Assembly (NCBI RefSeq): GCF_038632915.1
Contig: NZ_CP152050.1
Location: forward strand, 545,001-600,000
DNA from: Paenisporosarcina sp. FSL H8-0542
Lineage (GTDB): Bacteria; Bacillota; Bacilli; Bacillales_A; Planococcaceae
DNA: 55,000 nucleotides
Direction of reading: 5' to 3'
Shown here: piece by piece, positions 19,096 through 28,242 of the stretch
How positions within the stretch are numbered: position 1 is the stretch's first letter
Layout of the letters: every line of letters begins with the position of its first letter
Notes under the pieces: model-generated
Told to the model about the DNA's origin: nothing
Seen by the model: only the letters and a program-made list of their open reading frames with translations
Database searches by the model: none
Program-made: the position numbers and the translations under genes

Positions 19096-19194
19096 AGAGG
19101 TCTTCCACGAGTTTTCTAACTTAATGGTGGCCTCTTTTTTCATGTCTTTCGTAACGTACAAATAGACAATTTTCGTTGCGTCTTCAGCTTTGTG
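19096..19194 (-). pseudogene. Possible tyrosine-integrase C-terminal remnant
   Basis: One minus-strand frame reads H-K-A-E-D-A-T-K-I-V-Y-L-Y-V-T-K-D-M-K-K and continues E-A-T-I-K-L. This resembles the end of phage and ICE tyrosine integrases (His of the LGH box, nine residues, catalytic Tyr, then a T-x-V-T-x-D-M-K-K-E-A-like tail). No start, upstream catalytic Arg or LG of the LGH box is preserved, so at most it is a degraded fragment. It fits the accessory nature of 14.2-19.3 kb. Homology is from pattern memory only. Confidence 0.4.
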
Positions 19195-19397
19195 ACATGG
19201 CCATTTTCCATAAAAAGCTTTCGTTACCGTCGAGATCTGTTCCTATCTCAGTCATTATTTCCAGAGCTAGAACGTTTGAAATGAGATCGGAAAATTAGAA
19301 ATATCAAAATTTTTTTTATTTAGTGAAACTGTATGCCAGCATTTTTCGTCTAAGAAAATGTTGGTAATAAAAACAAAAAATGGGGGTAAAATTAAAG

Positions 19398-20768
19398 ATG
19401 AAAAAAGGGAAAACAATGTTATGTCTCGGATTAACAGCTGCATTGACCATCGTCCCATTGTTTCAAAATAATGTTGCATCAGCCACTGAATACTCAAAAA
19501 TCATACAGCCAGTTCACAATAAGAAGATTGATTTCACAACAAACCAAGCAGTAAGTCTTGCAGTGGAATGGAGCAAAACTTCGGCGTATGTACAGCGTGG
19601 TGGGGATTATAAAAACGGCGAGTACAAAACATTCAAGCAAAATGGAAAGACGTACCGTTATCTGTCCTCTTCAATTGATACGAAAAAAGAGCTGCTCGCC
19701 CTGCTTGGGAAATCACTTGAACCAGCTGCAGCAGAACAATTCATCAAAAACCAAGGGATTATTTCATACAATGGAAAACTTGCGCAAGTCGAGGCTGATG
19801 GTGGTTCTTTGCTTAACTGGACAAAAGCCAAAGCTCAACTAATCAAATCCGAAAGCAAGTCAAAAGTATTTCGTTTGACGGTTCCTGTTGGGGATTCAAA
19901 GACCACGCAAAGCTATATCGTGGAGTATAAATACACCAAAAAAATCGGATGGCGGATTAGCAAGGAACCTATACTTGATATCAACAATGTCATGAACGAT
20001 GCACTAGCTTTGGACCTGGCAACGAAATATGGTAAAGCGGAAAGTTATATCCAAAAGGGCGGTGCTTACCGTGAAGGCGAATACAAAACATTCAGCCACG
20101 ACGGTAAAACTTACCGTTATCTATCCAGCGACATAGACACGAAATATGAACTGATAGCTTACTTGAAACAATCCATGACGCCTGCCCTTGCAGAGCAATT
20201 CTTCAAAGAGCGTGGAATCATCGAATACAAAGGCAAACTCGCGCAATTGGAAGCGGACGGAGGTTCGATGGCTCAATGGGCAAAATCAAAAGTCGAATTC
20301 ATAAAAACCGTGAAAGACACGAAGTTCTATCGCGTAACTGTGCCATTTGGCGAATCAGGTGATGTGCTTATGTACATCGTCGAATACCAGTTCGAAGACA
20401 AGGCGGGGTGGAGAGTAAGCAAAGCGCCATACTGTGATCTCGACATTCCTGGCAATGTGAATCCTGCTTTCATCTTCTTCAATTATCTGCTGGTTGATGC
20501 CAAAGTAGTAAAAGAACAATTCCTGGCCTCTTCCACATTCAATGTGGAAGAATTCAGAAAAGGCATCAAAAAAGTCGAATTCCAAAAAATGACTGAAGTA
20601 AACCGCAGCGACAACCAAGTGGAATTCCTGGTTAAATTCACTGCCCAACTTGCCCCAGGCTATAAAGGCCCACTTGTAAACGGTGAAAACTTGATGTATT
20701 TCTATATCCAGCCGACGGGTTCTATGCAATTCAAGATTGACCGCATCGGCACGGTCAGCTGGCAATAA
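19398..20768 (+). CDS. Secreted IseA (YoeB)-like protein with two tandem domains
   Basis: A 456-residue exported protein with a signal peptide (KKGKTMLCLGLTAALTIVP... to about ASA). Two homologous domains of about 150 residues follow. Each contains a GG-x-Y-x-x-G-E-Y-K-T-F stretch, G-K-T-Y-R-Y-L-S, DTK-x-E-L, GK-L-A-Q-x-E-A-D-G-G-S and GWR-I/V-S-K. These features recall IseA/YoeB, a secreted inhibitor of DL-endopeptidase autolysins; that assignment is from memory of the family. A C-terminal region of about 110 residues is unlike the repeats. ATG 19398 gives a normal signal peptide and has GGGGGT upstream; ATG 19380 is possible. A strong terminator follows. Confidence 0.7.
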   Translation: MKKGKTMLCLGLTAALTIVPLFQNNVASATEYSKIIQPVHNKKIDFTTNQAVSLAVEWSKTSAYVQRGGDYKNGEYKTFKQNGKTYRYLSSSIDTKKELLALLGKSLEPAAAEQFIKNQGIISYNGKLAQVEADGGSLLNWTKAKAQLIKSESKSKVFRLTVPVGDSKTTQSYIVEYKYTKKIGWRISKEPILDINNVMNDALALDLATKYGKAESYIQKGGAYREGEYKTFSHDGKTYRYLSSDIDTKYELIAYLKQSMTPALAEQFFKERGIIEYKGKLAQLEADGGSMAQWAKSKVEFIKTVKDTKFYRVTVPFGESGDVLMYIVEYQFEDKAGWRVSKAPYCDLDIPGNVNPAFIFFNYLLVDAKVVKEQFLASSTFNVEEFRKGIKKVEFQKMTEVNRSDNQVEFLVKFTAQLAPGYKGPLVNGENLMYFYIQPTGSMQFKIDRIGTVSWQ

Positions 20769-20781
20769 TTTTTAACCATGT

Positions 20782-20827
20782 TCCGGAACAGGCATCCCTC
20801 GCTACCTGTTCCGGATTATTTTTTTGT
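20782..20827 (+). terminator. Terminator of the IseA-like gene
   Basis: TCCGGAACAGG / CCTGTTCCGGA perfect 11-bp stem, then ATTATTTTTTT. Confidence 0.88.
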
Positions 20828-20919
20828 GGGGAGCGCAGAATCAACCCGGCGACGGTTAGTATAAAGAAAATTTTGTAACTTTGTTATAAAATTACTGTCT
20901 AATTAAAGGGGGGAGAATT

Positions 20920-21297
20920 ATGAAAAAAATACTTATATTATTTGCCATAATTGGTTTTGCATTATTCGGTTGTTCTCAAGAATCAAAGAATGAAATAAGT
21001 GGAGTAGCGGCTGAAAGTAATTCTGGTGCAAACTCTGACATTAAGAAGAGACATTTAGAACTAAAAGGTGCAGAAGAAATAGGAATTTTTGAAAGAGCAG
21101 TAAACAATTCAAAAAAGGTACCTGGTATTGCTAATATGGCAAATCCAATGTATAGCTTTAGTTTTGATGAAGAGTTTTACTCACTTTGGATAACGGAAGA
21201 AGCAGGAACGATTATGAATAGAAAAGACACGACCACTATTTACACACTAACCAGTAGTTCAGCTGAAGAAGTCTATAGGTTTGTCAATAAGGAATGA
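20920..21297 (+). CDS. Hypothetical lipoprotein
   Basis: A 125-residue protein with a lipoprotein signal peptide: KK, a hydrophobic core, then the lipobox L-F-G-C at residues 15-18. The mature part is a small polar domain (EFYSLWITEEAGTIMNRKD, TIYTLTSSSAEEVYRF). No family is recognised. GGGGGGAG lies before the ATG. It is membrane-anchored on the outer face. Confidence 0.75.
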   Translation: MKKILILFAIIGFALFGCSQESKNEISGVAAESNSGANSDIKKRHLELKGAEEIGIFERAVNNSKKVPGIANMANPMYSFSFDEEFYSLWITEEAGTIMNRKDTTTIYTLTSSSAEEVYRFVNKE

Positions 21298-21330
21298 TTT
21301 CTTCAACTAACTGGTGCTTTCGTTGAATAA
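21298..21330. repeat. Dispersed short repeat, copy 5 (divergent)
   Basis: TTTCTTCAACTAACTGGTGC, then TTTCGTTGAATAACAG. The same core (TTCAACTAAC ... GTTGAATAA) as the copies at 16.5-17.6 kb. Confidence 0.5.
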
Positions 21331-21382
21331 CAGAGAATAGAATATTAAAAAATTCATCTTTAAGGACCAGAGGTGGGGGAAC

Positions 21383-22165
21383 ATGAGAATATCGGAAATA
21401 CATCCTATATTTTATCGTCTCAGAATAAGCCAAAAGCGGCTTTTCCGATATGTTCGAAATATAAAGGATAAAAGGAGATTTGCTAAAAATTATGGAATGG
21501 ATACTTATCCATTTACTTGTAAGAAACACCAATCACTCTTAAGAAGAAAATTAGGAAATAGTGATCCACAGCTCCAAGAAAATAAAATCACTAATCTAAA
21601 ACTGGCAGCTAGTAAAATTGACGGCATCATAATAAATCCTGGAGAAGTTTTTTCTTTTTGGGAATTAGTCGGAAAAACAACTAAGAGAAAAGGATATATT
21701 GAGGGGATGCAACTTTCAATGGGTGAAGTTAAAACAGGTGTCGGAGGTGGAATTTGTCAACTAGCAAATCTTCTTTATTGGATGGTTCTTCATACCCCCT
21801 TAGAAGTAACAGAACGACACCATCATAGCTTTGACCCCTTTCCTGACGAGGGAAGAGTTCTTCCTTTTGGAAGTGGTGCAAGTGTGTTTTACAATTACAT
21901 AGATTTAAGATTTAGAAATCCAACTAATCAATCTTTCCAAATTAGAATTTGGGTAACAAGTAATCATTTAAAAGGGACAATTTCTACTAATAAAGAATGG
22001 AGATTTTCTTATCATATTCAGGAGAGAAACCATAGATTTCTAAAAATTAGCGGCAAAAATTTTCGGGAAAATGAAATTTGGAGAAAAGTTGTTGATAAGA
22101 GAACAGGGAATCATATAGATGAATCCCTACTTATTAAAAACTTTTCAGAGGTGAAATATCTTTAA
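21383..22165 (+). CDS. VanW family protein
   Basis: A 260-residue protein. The VanW core is clear: NPGEVFSFWELVGKTTKRKGY, then GVGGGICQLANLLYWMVLHTPLEVTERHHHSFDPFPD and FYNYIDLRFRNPT. VanW is found in some vancomycin-resistance clusters, but most homologues are chromosomal and of unknown role; nothing here suggests glycopeptide resistance. No signal peptide or membrane helix is evident. GAGGTGGGGGA precedes the ATG. Confidence 0.88.
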   Translation: MRISEIHPIFYRLRISQKRLFRYVRNIKDKRRFAKNYGMDTYPFTCKKHQSLLRRKLGNSDPQLQENKITNLKLAASKIDGIIINPGEVFSFWELVGKTTKRKGYIEGMQLSMGEVKTGVGGGICQLANLLYWMVLHTPLEVTERHHHSFDPFPDEGRVLPFGSGASVFYNYIDLRFRNPTNQSFQIRIWVTSNHLKGTISTNKEWRFSYHIQERNHRFLKISGKNFRENEIWRKVVDKRTGNHIDESLLIKNFSEVKYL

Positions 22166-22317
22166 TGATGCTCTATTATGTTAAACCATAAAAAATGGAA
22201 AAAGTGTTGAAATCACACGACTTAGAGGACGTCCACCTGGGCGTTTTCTTTGTTTACCTAAATAAAATCGATATCCTTACGTAGAATAATAGTAAAACGG
22301 GAGGGGGGGAGAAAAAG

Positions 22318-22524
22318 GTGAAGGTGATTCTTAAATTTAAGAATGGTGATCAAATTGCTCTCCCTGTTGCAATCACAGGATATTGGGATATAGTCGTTTG
22401 GGATGTAGTCATTCATTTAAAAGAAGTTAATGAAAAAGATTCACCATTCGAAGTTGTTTTGGGGAATGGAGAAATCTACGAAAGTAGTGGTAAAGAGCGG
22501 ATTTCAGTTGAATTGACATTCTAA
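22318..22524 (+). CDS. Hypothetical small protein
   Basis: A 68-residue protein without membrane segments, rich in beta-type residues (KVILKFKNGDQIALPVAITGYWD, VVWDVVIHLKEV). The GTG start is preceded by the strong purine tract GGGAGGGGGGGAG. No family recognised. A weak hairpin with T run (about 22543-22568) follows. Confidence 0.6.
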   Translation: MKVILKFKNGDQIALPVAITGYWDIVVWDVVIHLKEVNEKDSPFEVVLGNGEIYESSGKERISVELTF

Positions 22525-22596
22525 TAAAATATTTTAAAACTCAGAATGTCTTTACGGGCATTTTTTTGTTTTCGCATAAAACGTACAATCGACATG

Positions 22597-22652
22597 AAAA
22601 AGCATCAGCTGCCGAAACGATTCTGAGTTGTTTCGGCAACAGATGCTTTTTG
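22597..22652 (-). terminator. Terminator of the zwf-pgi-gnd operon
   Basis: GCATCTGTTGCCGAAAC and GTTTCGGCAGCTGATGC (minus strand, one or two mismatches) then TTTTTC, 8 bases after the gnd stop. Confidence 0.85.
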
Positions 22653-22659
22653 TTTATCA

Positions 22660-24075
22660 TTATTTAGCTGACCATTCAGTATGGAATACGCCATCTTTGT
22701 CTGTACGTTGGTAGGTATGTGCACCAAAGTAATCGCGCTGTGCTTGGATAAGATTGGCTGGCAATGTCTCAGTACGATAGCTATCATAGTAAGCTAATGC
22801 ACTTGAGAAAGCAGGCGTTGGAATGCCTTGTTGAATTGTTAAGCCTAGTACTTCGCGAAGGGAACTCTGATATTCTCCTACGATTTCTTGGAAGTACGGA
22901 TCAACTAATAGGTTAGGCAAGTCGCTGTTCTTGTCAAAAGCTTCTTTAATCTTTTGTAAGAACTGTGCACGAATGATACAACCTCCGCGGAAAATCATAG
23001 CTACATCCCCATAAGGAATGTTCCAACCATACTCCTCGGATGCTGCACGCATTTGGGCAAATCCTTGTGCATATGAACAAATTTTGCTCATATACAAAGC
23101 TTTACGAATCGCTTCAATCAATTCTTTTGAATCCCCTGCATACTTTTTCGACTCAGGGCCTTTAAGAATTTTGCTTGCTGCAACGCGCTCTTCCTTAACA
23201 GAAGAAATAAATCGTGCAAATACGGACTCTGTAACGATTGGGAGAGAAACACCCAAATCCAGAGCATTTTGACTTGTCCATTTTCCTGTCCCTTTTTGGC
23301 CGGCAACATCTAAAATCTGATCAACGAGTGGATTTCCGCTTTCTTCATCGATCTTAGTGAAAATGTCCGCAGTGATTTCGATAAGATAGCTATCAAGCTC
23401 GCCTTTGTTCCACTCGGCAAATATTTCATGCAATTCCTGAGTTGAAAGACCAAGAGCATGTTTCATGATGAAATAAGCTTCAGAGATCAGTTGCATATCT
23501 CCATACTCAATTCCGTTATGAACCATCTTCACATAATGTCCTGCCCCATCAGGTCCCATGTAGGTACTGCAAGGAGTACCATCTACTTTAGCAGAAATGG
23601 CATTAAGAATTGGTTCAACCTGTTCATAAGCTTCTTTCGATCCGCCTGGCATAATAGAAGGGCCGTTACGAGCTCCTTCTTCTCCACCCGAAACTCCGGC
23701 ACCAATGAAATGTAGACCTACTTCTTTTAAGTTAGCTGTACGTCTATTCGTATCTTCAAAGAATGAATTTCCGCCGTCCATAATAATATCGCCTTGTTGA
23801 AGGTGAGGGATAAGAGACTCAATGACCGTATCCGTTGTATCTCCAGCTTTAACCATCAATAATATTTTGCGTGGTGCTTCTAAAGAAGCGACGAAATCTT
23901 CTATGCTGTAAGTACCGTGAATATTTTTATCTTTCGCTTCTTTGTTGGATAATTCTTCTGTTCTATCTGTCCAGTAATCATAGACAGATACCGAAAAGCC
24001 TTTACTTTCCATATTGAGCGCAAGATTCAATCCCATCACGCCTAAACCAATAACACCGATTTGTTGTTTCATCAT
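22660..24075 (-). CDS. gnd: 6-phosphogluconate dehydrogenase, decarboxylating
   Basis: A 471-residue dehydrogenase. It oxidatively decarboxylates 6-phosphogluconate to ribulose 5-phosphate, making NAD(P)H. The N-terminal Rossmann motif is [20 protein letters not shown]; substrate and catalytic segments are [21 protein letters not shown] and [13 protein letters not shown]; the C-terminal tail is [14 protein letters not shown]. The length is normal for the family. Last gene of an operon with zwf and pgi; the gap to pgi is 18 bases. ATG 24075 or 24072 both have the GAGGTAAGG site nearby. Confidence 0.96.
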   Translation of the reverse strand: MMKQQIGVIGLGVMGLNLALNMESKGFSVSVYDYWTDRTEELSNKEAKDKNIHGTYSIEDFVASLEAPRKILLMVKAGDTTDTVIESLIPHLQQGDIIMDGGNSFFEDTNRRTANLKEVGLHFIGAGVSGGEEGARNGPSIMPGGSKEAYEQVEPILNAISAKVDGTPCSTYMGPDGAGHYVKMVHNGIEYGDMQLISEAYFIMKHALGLSTQELHEIFAEWNKGELDSYLIEITADIFTKIDEESGNPLVDQILDVAGQKGTGKWTSQNALDLGVSLPIVTESVFARFISSVKEERVAASKILKGPESKKYAGDSKELIEAIRKALYMSKICSYAQGFAQMRAASEEYGWNIPYGDVAMIFRGGCIIRAQFLQKIKEAFDKNSDLPNLLVDPYFQEIVGEYQSSLREVLGLTIQQGIPTPAFSSALAYYDSYRTETLPANLIQAQRDYFGAHTYQRTDKDGVFHTEWSAK

Positions 24076-24093
24076 ATCCTTACCTCATTCCTT

Positions 24094-25437
24094 TTAACCT
24101 AATATGGATAGGCGGTTCTCTAGTTCTTCTTTTTCTTTTTCGAAACCATCTTTGCCAAGTAACGCAAACATATTATTTTTGTAAGCTTCAACTCCTGGCT
24201 GGTCAAATGGATTTACACCGAGTAAAGTTCCACTTATTGCACAAGCTTTTTCGAAGAAATAGACCATTTCCCCAAAGGTGAATTCATTGAGTTCGTCTAG
24301 CTCTATTAACAAATTTGGAACACCTCCATCGATGTGAGCGAGGGTAGTTCCGAGTGCTGCCTTTTTGTTCACTTCATCCATTGTTTTTCCAGTTAAGAAA
24401 TTCAGACCGTCCATATTGTCGACGTCCTCTTGAATGATACGTTCGATTGAAGAATTTTTAACCTGTAGAACTGTTTCTATGAAAAGACGACGCCCTTCTT
24501 GAACATACTGGCCCATCGAATGTAAATCCGTTGAGAAGTTAACTGAAGCTGGGAAGAGACCTTTTTCATCTTTCCCTTCACTTTCTCCGAAAAGCTGTTT
24601 CCACCATTCCGCTACAAAGTGCAGACGAGGCTCATAGCTTACAAACAATTCTATTGATTTTCCTTTATTATAGAAAATATTTCTTACTGCGGCATATTGG
24701 TAACTTTCATTTGTAGCAAGAACGGGATCATTATATTTGTGGTATGCAGCTTTTGCTCCATCCATCACTTGGTCAATATTAAGACCAGCTACTGCGATTG
24801 GCAGTAAACCAACAGGAGTCAGAACTGAGTAACGTCCCCCTATGTTGTCCGGAATAACAAATGTTTCGTAACCTTCTTCGACCGCAAGCTTCCGAAGAGC
24901 ACCCTTGCTCTCATCGGTAGTCACATAAATTCGATTCTTTGCCTCTTCTTTCCCATACTTCTTCTCCATAAACGTGCGGAAAATACGGAATGCTAACGCA
25001 GGCTCTGTAGTTGTCCCTGATTTGGAAATAATATTAATAGAAATGTCTTTTCCCTCTAACACTTGTAGTAAATGTTCGATGTAGGTCGAGCTAATATTAT
25101 GTCCAGCAAAATATATTTGTGTATTCTCTTTGACTTGATTATGAAACGTATGTGCTAAAGCCTCTATGGCTGCCTTAGACCCTAGATAAGAACCACCAAT
25201 ACCAATAACTATGAGCGCGTCTGACTGTTGTTGAATTCGTTTAGCAGCATGCTTCACTCTGGCAAATTCCTCTTTATTGTAGGTAAGTGGCCAGTTAACC
25301 CACCCTAAGTAGTCAGAACCTGGTCCTGTTTGTTGGTGAATTTGATTATGCGATTGTTTTACAAATTCACTTAGATTTTCAAGTTCACTGTTTTTCATGA
25401 ACGATAAAACATTGGTGAAATCAAATGAAACTGTCAT
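24094..25437 (-). CDS. pgi: Glucose-6-phosphate isomerase
   Basis: A 447-residue sugar isomerase interconverting glucose 6-phosphate and fructose 6-phosphate. Family motifs: [32 protein letters not shown], the signature region [19 protein letters not shown], and [13 protein letters not shown] near the C-terminus. Length is normal for Gram-positive Pgi. AAAGGAGTG lies upstream of the ATG. Placed between zwf and gnd, it links glycolysis and the oxidative pentose phosphate branch in one transcript. Confidence 0.96.
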   Translation of the reverse strand: MTVSFDFTNVLSFMKNSELENLSEFVKQSHNQIHQQTGPGSDYLGWVNWPLTYNKEEFARVKHAAKRIQQQSDALIVIGIGGSYLGSKAAIEALAHTFHNQVKENTQIYFAGHNISSTYIEHLLQVLEGKDISINIISKSGTTTEPALAFRIFRTFMEKKYGKEEAKNRIYVTTDESKGALRKLAVEEGYETFVIPDNIGGRYSVLTPVGLLPIAVAGLNIDQVMDGAKAAYHKYNDPVLATNESYQYAAVRNIFYNKGKSIELFVSYEPRLHFVAEWWKQLFGESEGKDEKGLFPASVNFSTDLHSMGQYVQEGRRLFIETVLQVKNSSIERIIQEDVDNMDGLNFLTGKTMDEVNKKAALGTTLAHIDGGVPNLLIELDELNEFTFGEMVYFFEKACAISGTLLGVNPFDQPGVEAYKNNMFALLGKDGFEKEKEELENRLSILG

Positions 25438-25472
25438 ATTTCTTCACTCCTTTTGATTTTGACTGTTTTTTT

Positions 25473-26990
25473 CTACCACCACTTAATTTCATCGGACAGC
25501 AATAGTTGGTTTGCCTCATCTGGACCTGTTGAGCCTGCAGGATAAGAATATAAAGGCAACAGATCCTCCTGAAATGCTTCCAATAACGGTTGGATCCACT
25601 TCCATGATAATTCAACTTCTTTCCAATGGGAGAAGAAGGTTGCATTACCGAGCATTGCATCAAATAGAAGAAGTTCATATGCTTCCGGCTGACTTTCCGA
25701 ATTAGTCGAGAAGTTAATCCATGCAGGTTCAAAACGATTACTAGAAGGATCTTTCATGTTCACCCGTAAAGAAATACTTTCGTTTGGACTAATCTCGAGG
25801 ATTAATAAATTCGGAGTGATTCCTTGTAGCACATCTGAATCTTTCATCTTGTTCTTAAACTCAATGACAATCCGTGTAGACTTCTCATTCATTCTTTTCC
25901 CCGTGCGTATATAAAAAGGTATTCCACTCCAAGATGGATTATCAATATATAAGCGAGCCGCGAAATAAGTATCATTCTTTGAGGAACCATCAACACCAGG
26001 CTCTTCTTTATAGCCATAAACTGGAGTACCTTGAATCTCTCCAAATTCGTACTGACCGCGGACAACATCCTGGTATGCATTTTCTTTTAGGATTGGTCGA
26101 AGAGATTCAATAATTTCCATCTTTTTCACTCGAATTTCTTCTGCCGTTATTTTCTCTGGAAGGTAAATGGCTGTCATCATAACTAACTGAAGAAGATGGT
26201 TCTGAACCATATCACGAATGGCTCCTGCCCGATCGTAATAATCAGCCCGAGTTTCAACCCCAACAGTTTCACTTGCTGTAATTTGGACATTCGAAATTTG
26301 TTTACGATCTAGTAATGATTTCAGTGCTGGGTTGGCCAAAACTAAGGTTTCAAGATTTTGGACCATTGGTTTTCCTAAATAGTGATCAATTCTGTAGATT
26401 TCATCTTCACTGAAAGTCTTGCTCAAGTTATTATTTAATTGTCTGGCCGTCTCTAGATCACTTCCAAATGGTTTTTCCACTATGAGACGCTTCCATCCTT
26501 TGTTTTGGCATATTCCACTTGAATTAAGATTTGACGTAATAACATCAACCAGACTTGGGGCAACAGACAAATAGAATAGTCGGTTTTGTGGAATACCTAA
26601 CTCATTTTCTCTGTTTTCGATGAGCTCGTGCAAATGTTGATAGGAATCTTTGTCTGTCGCATCAAATGAACAGTACCGAAATTTGGTTAAAAAATCTTGC
26701 AAACCAGATGGTTGTACAGCTCTTCTAGAATATGCTTGAAGCGCTTTTTTCACTTTGGACTGAAACTCTTCGTTTGAAAAATAGTTTCTGCCTAAAGCAA
26801 CTATAGAAATGGTATCGGGTAATTTACCATCAAGGTGTAAATTATATAAAGCAGGAAATAATTTTCGTTGTGCTAAGTCTCCTGTTGCTCCAAATAAAAC
26901 AAAGGTAATGTCTTGCATAAACCATTCTTCTTGGAAATCAAGTAAACGATCTTTCAGGTCAAATCCTTCTTCGAGATTATCGTTCCTCAT
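25473..26990 (-). CDS. zwf: Glucose-6-phosphate 1-dehydrogenase
   Basis: A 505-residue enzyme oxidising glucose 6-phosphate to 6-phosphogluconolactone with NADP+. It has FGATGDLAQRKLFPALYNL (coenzyme site), RIDHYLGKPMVQNL (active-site signature with catalytic His region) and SWSGIPFYIRTGKRM. The start is chosen at ATG 26990 because GGAGG sits 9 bases upstream; this adds about 24 residues before the usual start (MQDITFVLF at 26918), which has only a weak site. First gene of the zwf-pgi-gnd operon. No separate lactonase gene is present. Confidence 0.94.
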   Translation of the reverse strand: MRNDNLEEGFDLKDRLLDFQEEWFMQDITFVLFGATGDLAQRKLFPALYNLHLDGKLPDTISIVALGRNYFSNEEFQSKVKKALQAYSRRAVQPSGLQDFLTKFRYCSFDATDKDSYQHLHELIENRENELGIPQNRLFYLSVAPSLVDVITSNLNSSGICQNKGWKRLIVEKPFGSDLETARQLNNNLSKTFSEDEIYRIDHYLGKPMVQNLETLVLANPALKSLLDRKQISNVQITASETVGVETRADYYDRAGAIRDMVQNHLLQLVMMTAIYLPEKITAEEIRVKKMEIIESLRPILKENAYQDVVRGQYEFGEIQGTPVYGYKEEPGVDGSSKNDTYFAARLYIDNPSWSGIPFYIRTGKRMNEKSTRIVIEFKNKMKDSDVLQGITPNLLILEISPNESISLRVNMKDPSSNRFEPAWINFSTNSESQPEAYELLLFDAMLGNATFFSHWKEVELSWKWIQPLLEAFQEDLLPLYSYPAGSTGPDEANQLLLSDEIKWW

Positions 26991-27375
26991 ATTCAATTAC
27001 CTCCAACTTTTACAATCAGTATTTTGTTTAAACCATTACTGATAATCAGTTCTCAGTATACTAACTTCATCCGAATTATGTAAGTACGCACATTAAAAAC
27101 AAATAGTGTATAAAAGTATACTTTAGTTTGCTCATAAAGGGAGGAATTAAGATACATAAGCGAAATTGAGTGAACAAAGAAACCTTCGAATTAACATCGT
27201 CCTCACTGCGTGGTCTTCCCAGTTCAGTTACGAATAACAACATCATTTAATAGATCCTATAGTTAAGCCATGTTTATAGAGAACAAAGCAGTTTCACTAG
27301 ACAATTTCACAAATGACATGCGAGGATAGCTTTATAACTAGAAAATATATTGGATAGTGGAAGGGTTGATTAAAT
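26991..27375. promoter_or_regulatory. Control region between zwf and the cyclase gene
   Basis: No gene is visible. On the minus strand, TTGTTT-N16-CATAAT (about 27072-27099) is a possible zwf promoter. Nearby at 27038-27050 lies the palindrome ACTGATAATCAGT, with further ATCAGTA / CTCAGTATA copies at about 27015 and 27052, a possible operator. The part from 27120 to 27340 shows nothing I can interpret. Confidence 0.45.
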
Positions 27376-27993
27376 ATGAAAATGCATGATGTAACAGGTG
27401 CAATTTATGAAGGAATGACCGTGTACAAGAACAAACCGGAAAAACAACCAAAATTAAATACAATAACTAATGGATATGTGACTGAAACACGGCTTGATTT
27501 CGACGTACATACAGGAACACATATCGATGCCCCACTACACATGGTCACTAATGGTGATACGTTTGAAACGATTCCATTAGACAATCTTGTAGGACAGTGT
27601 AAAGTATTCGATTTAACTGAAGTGGAAAATGGAGTTTCAAAAGCGGACTTAGAAGGGTTTGACATTCAAAAGGGCGATTTTGTTTTATTAAAAACGAAAA
27701 ATTCATTTGAGGAAACATTTAATTTTGATTTTATTTTCCTCGCACAAGATGGTGCAGAATATCTTTCTGAGGTAGGTATTCGAGGGATTGGAATTGATGC
27801 ACTTGGAATCGAAAGAAGCCAAGAAGGGCATCCAACGCATAAAACGTTATTTGCAAATAACATCATTATAATAGAAGGACTTCGCTTAAAGGAAATTGAG
27901 CAAGGGCAATATTTTATGGTGGCAGCACCATTAAAATTAATGGGTACAGACGCTTCACCTGCAAGAGTGTTGCTATTTGAAGGGCTAAGCTAA
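27376..27993 (+). CDS. Cyclase-family metal-dependent hydrolase
   Basis: A 205-residue soluble protein of the cyclase / kynurenine-formamidase fold. The metal-binding motif HTGTHIDAPLH (about residues 51-61) matches the H-x-G-T-H-x-D-x-P-x-H signature. Further motifs are GIRGIGIDALGIE and HKTLFANNIIIIEGL. Members hydrolyse formamides, including N-formylkynurenine, or isatin. No tryptophan-degradation genes are adjacent, so the substrate cannot be stated. GGAAGGG precedes the ATG. Confidence 0.88.
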   Translation: MKMHDVTGAIYEGMTVYKNKPEKQPKLNTITNGYVTETRLDFDVHTGTHIDAPLHMVTNGDTFETIPLDNLVGQCKVFDLTEVENGVSKADLEGFDIQKGDFVLLKTKNSFEETFNFDFIFLAQDGAEYLSEVGIRGIGIDALGIERSQEGHPTHKTLFANNIIIIEGLRLKEIEQGQYFMVAAPLKLMGTDASPARVLLFEGLS

Positions 27994-28066
27994 ACTTCTC
28001 TGTTTTTAACCATTTTGAAATTTATTATTAAGTCTAGATTCGATGTATGAATGTAGTAAAGATTAT

Positions 28067-28111
28067 AAAAGGCTTTTCACCAGTTTACTGAACTAGTGGA
28101 TGGCCTTTTCT
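28067..28111 (+). terminator. Terminator after the cyclase gene
   Basis: AAAAGGC / GGCCTTTT closes a hairpin with an inner CCAGTTT / GAACTAGTGG arm, then TTTTC. Similar in sequence to the hairpins at 14329 and 43089. Confidence 0.75.
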
Positions 28112-28242
28112 TCCGTGGTGAAACTATATAAGGGAGTGAAGCATAGGGATATTTGAATTAAAGTTAATTTTTTGTGCTATCATAAGGGTGAAATAGAATG
28201 CGTGTAGCCGTATAAACAGGCAATGTGACAGGAGGTTTATTG

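Noticed and set aside
20355-20765. Long minus-strand frame (136 codons) opposite the IseA-like gene
   Set aside because: It mirrors a real gene with a signal peptide and repeats on the plus strand; no binding site of its own.
21383-22165. Vancomycin resistance cluster from the VanW homologue
   Set aside because: No vanR, vanS, vanH, vanA or vanX-like genes nearby; isolated vanW genes are common.
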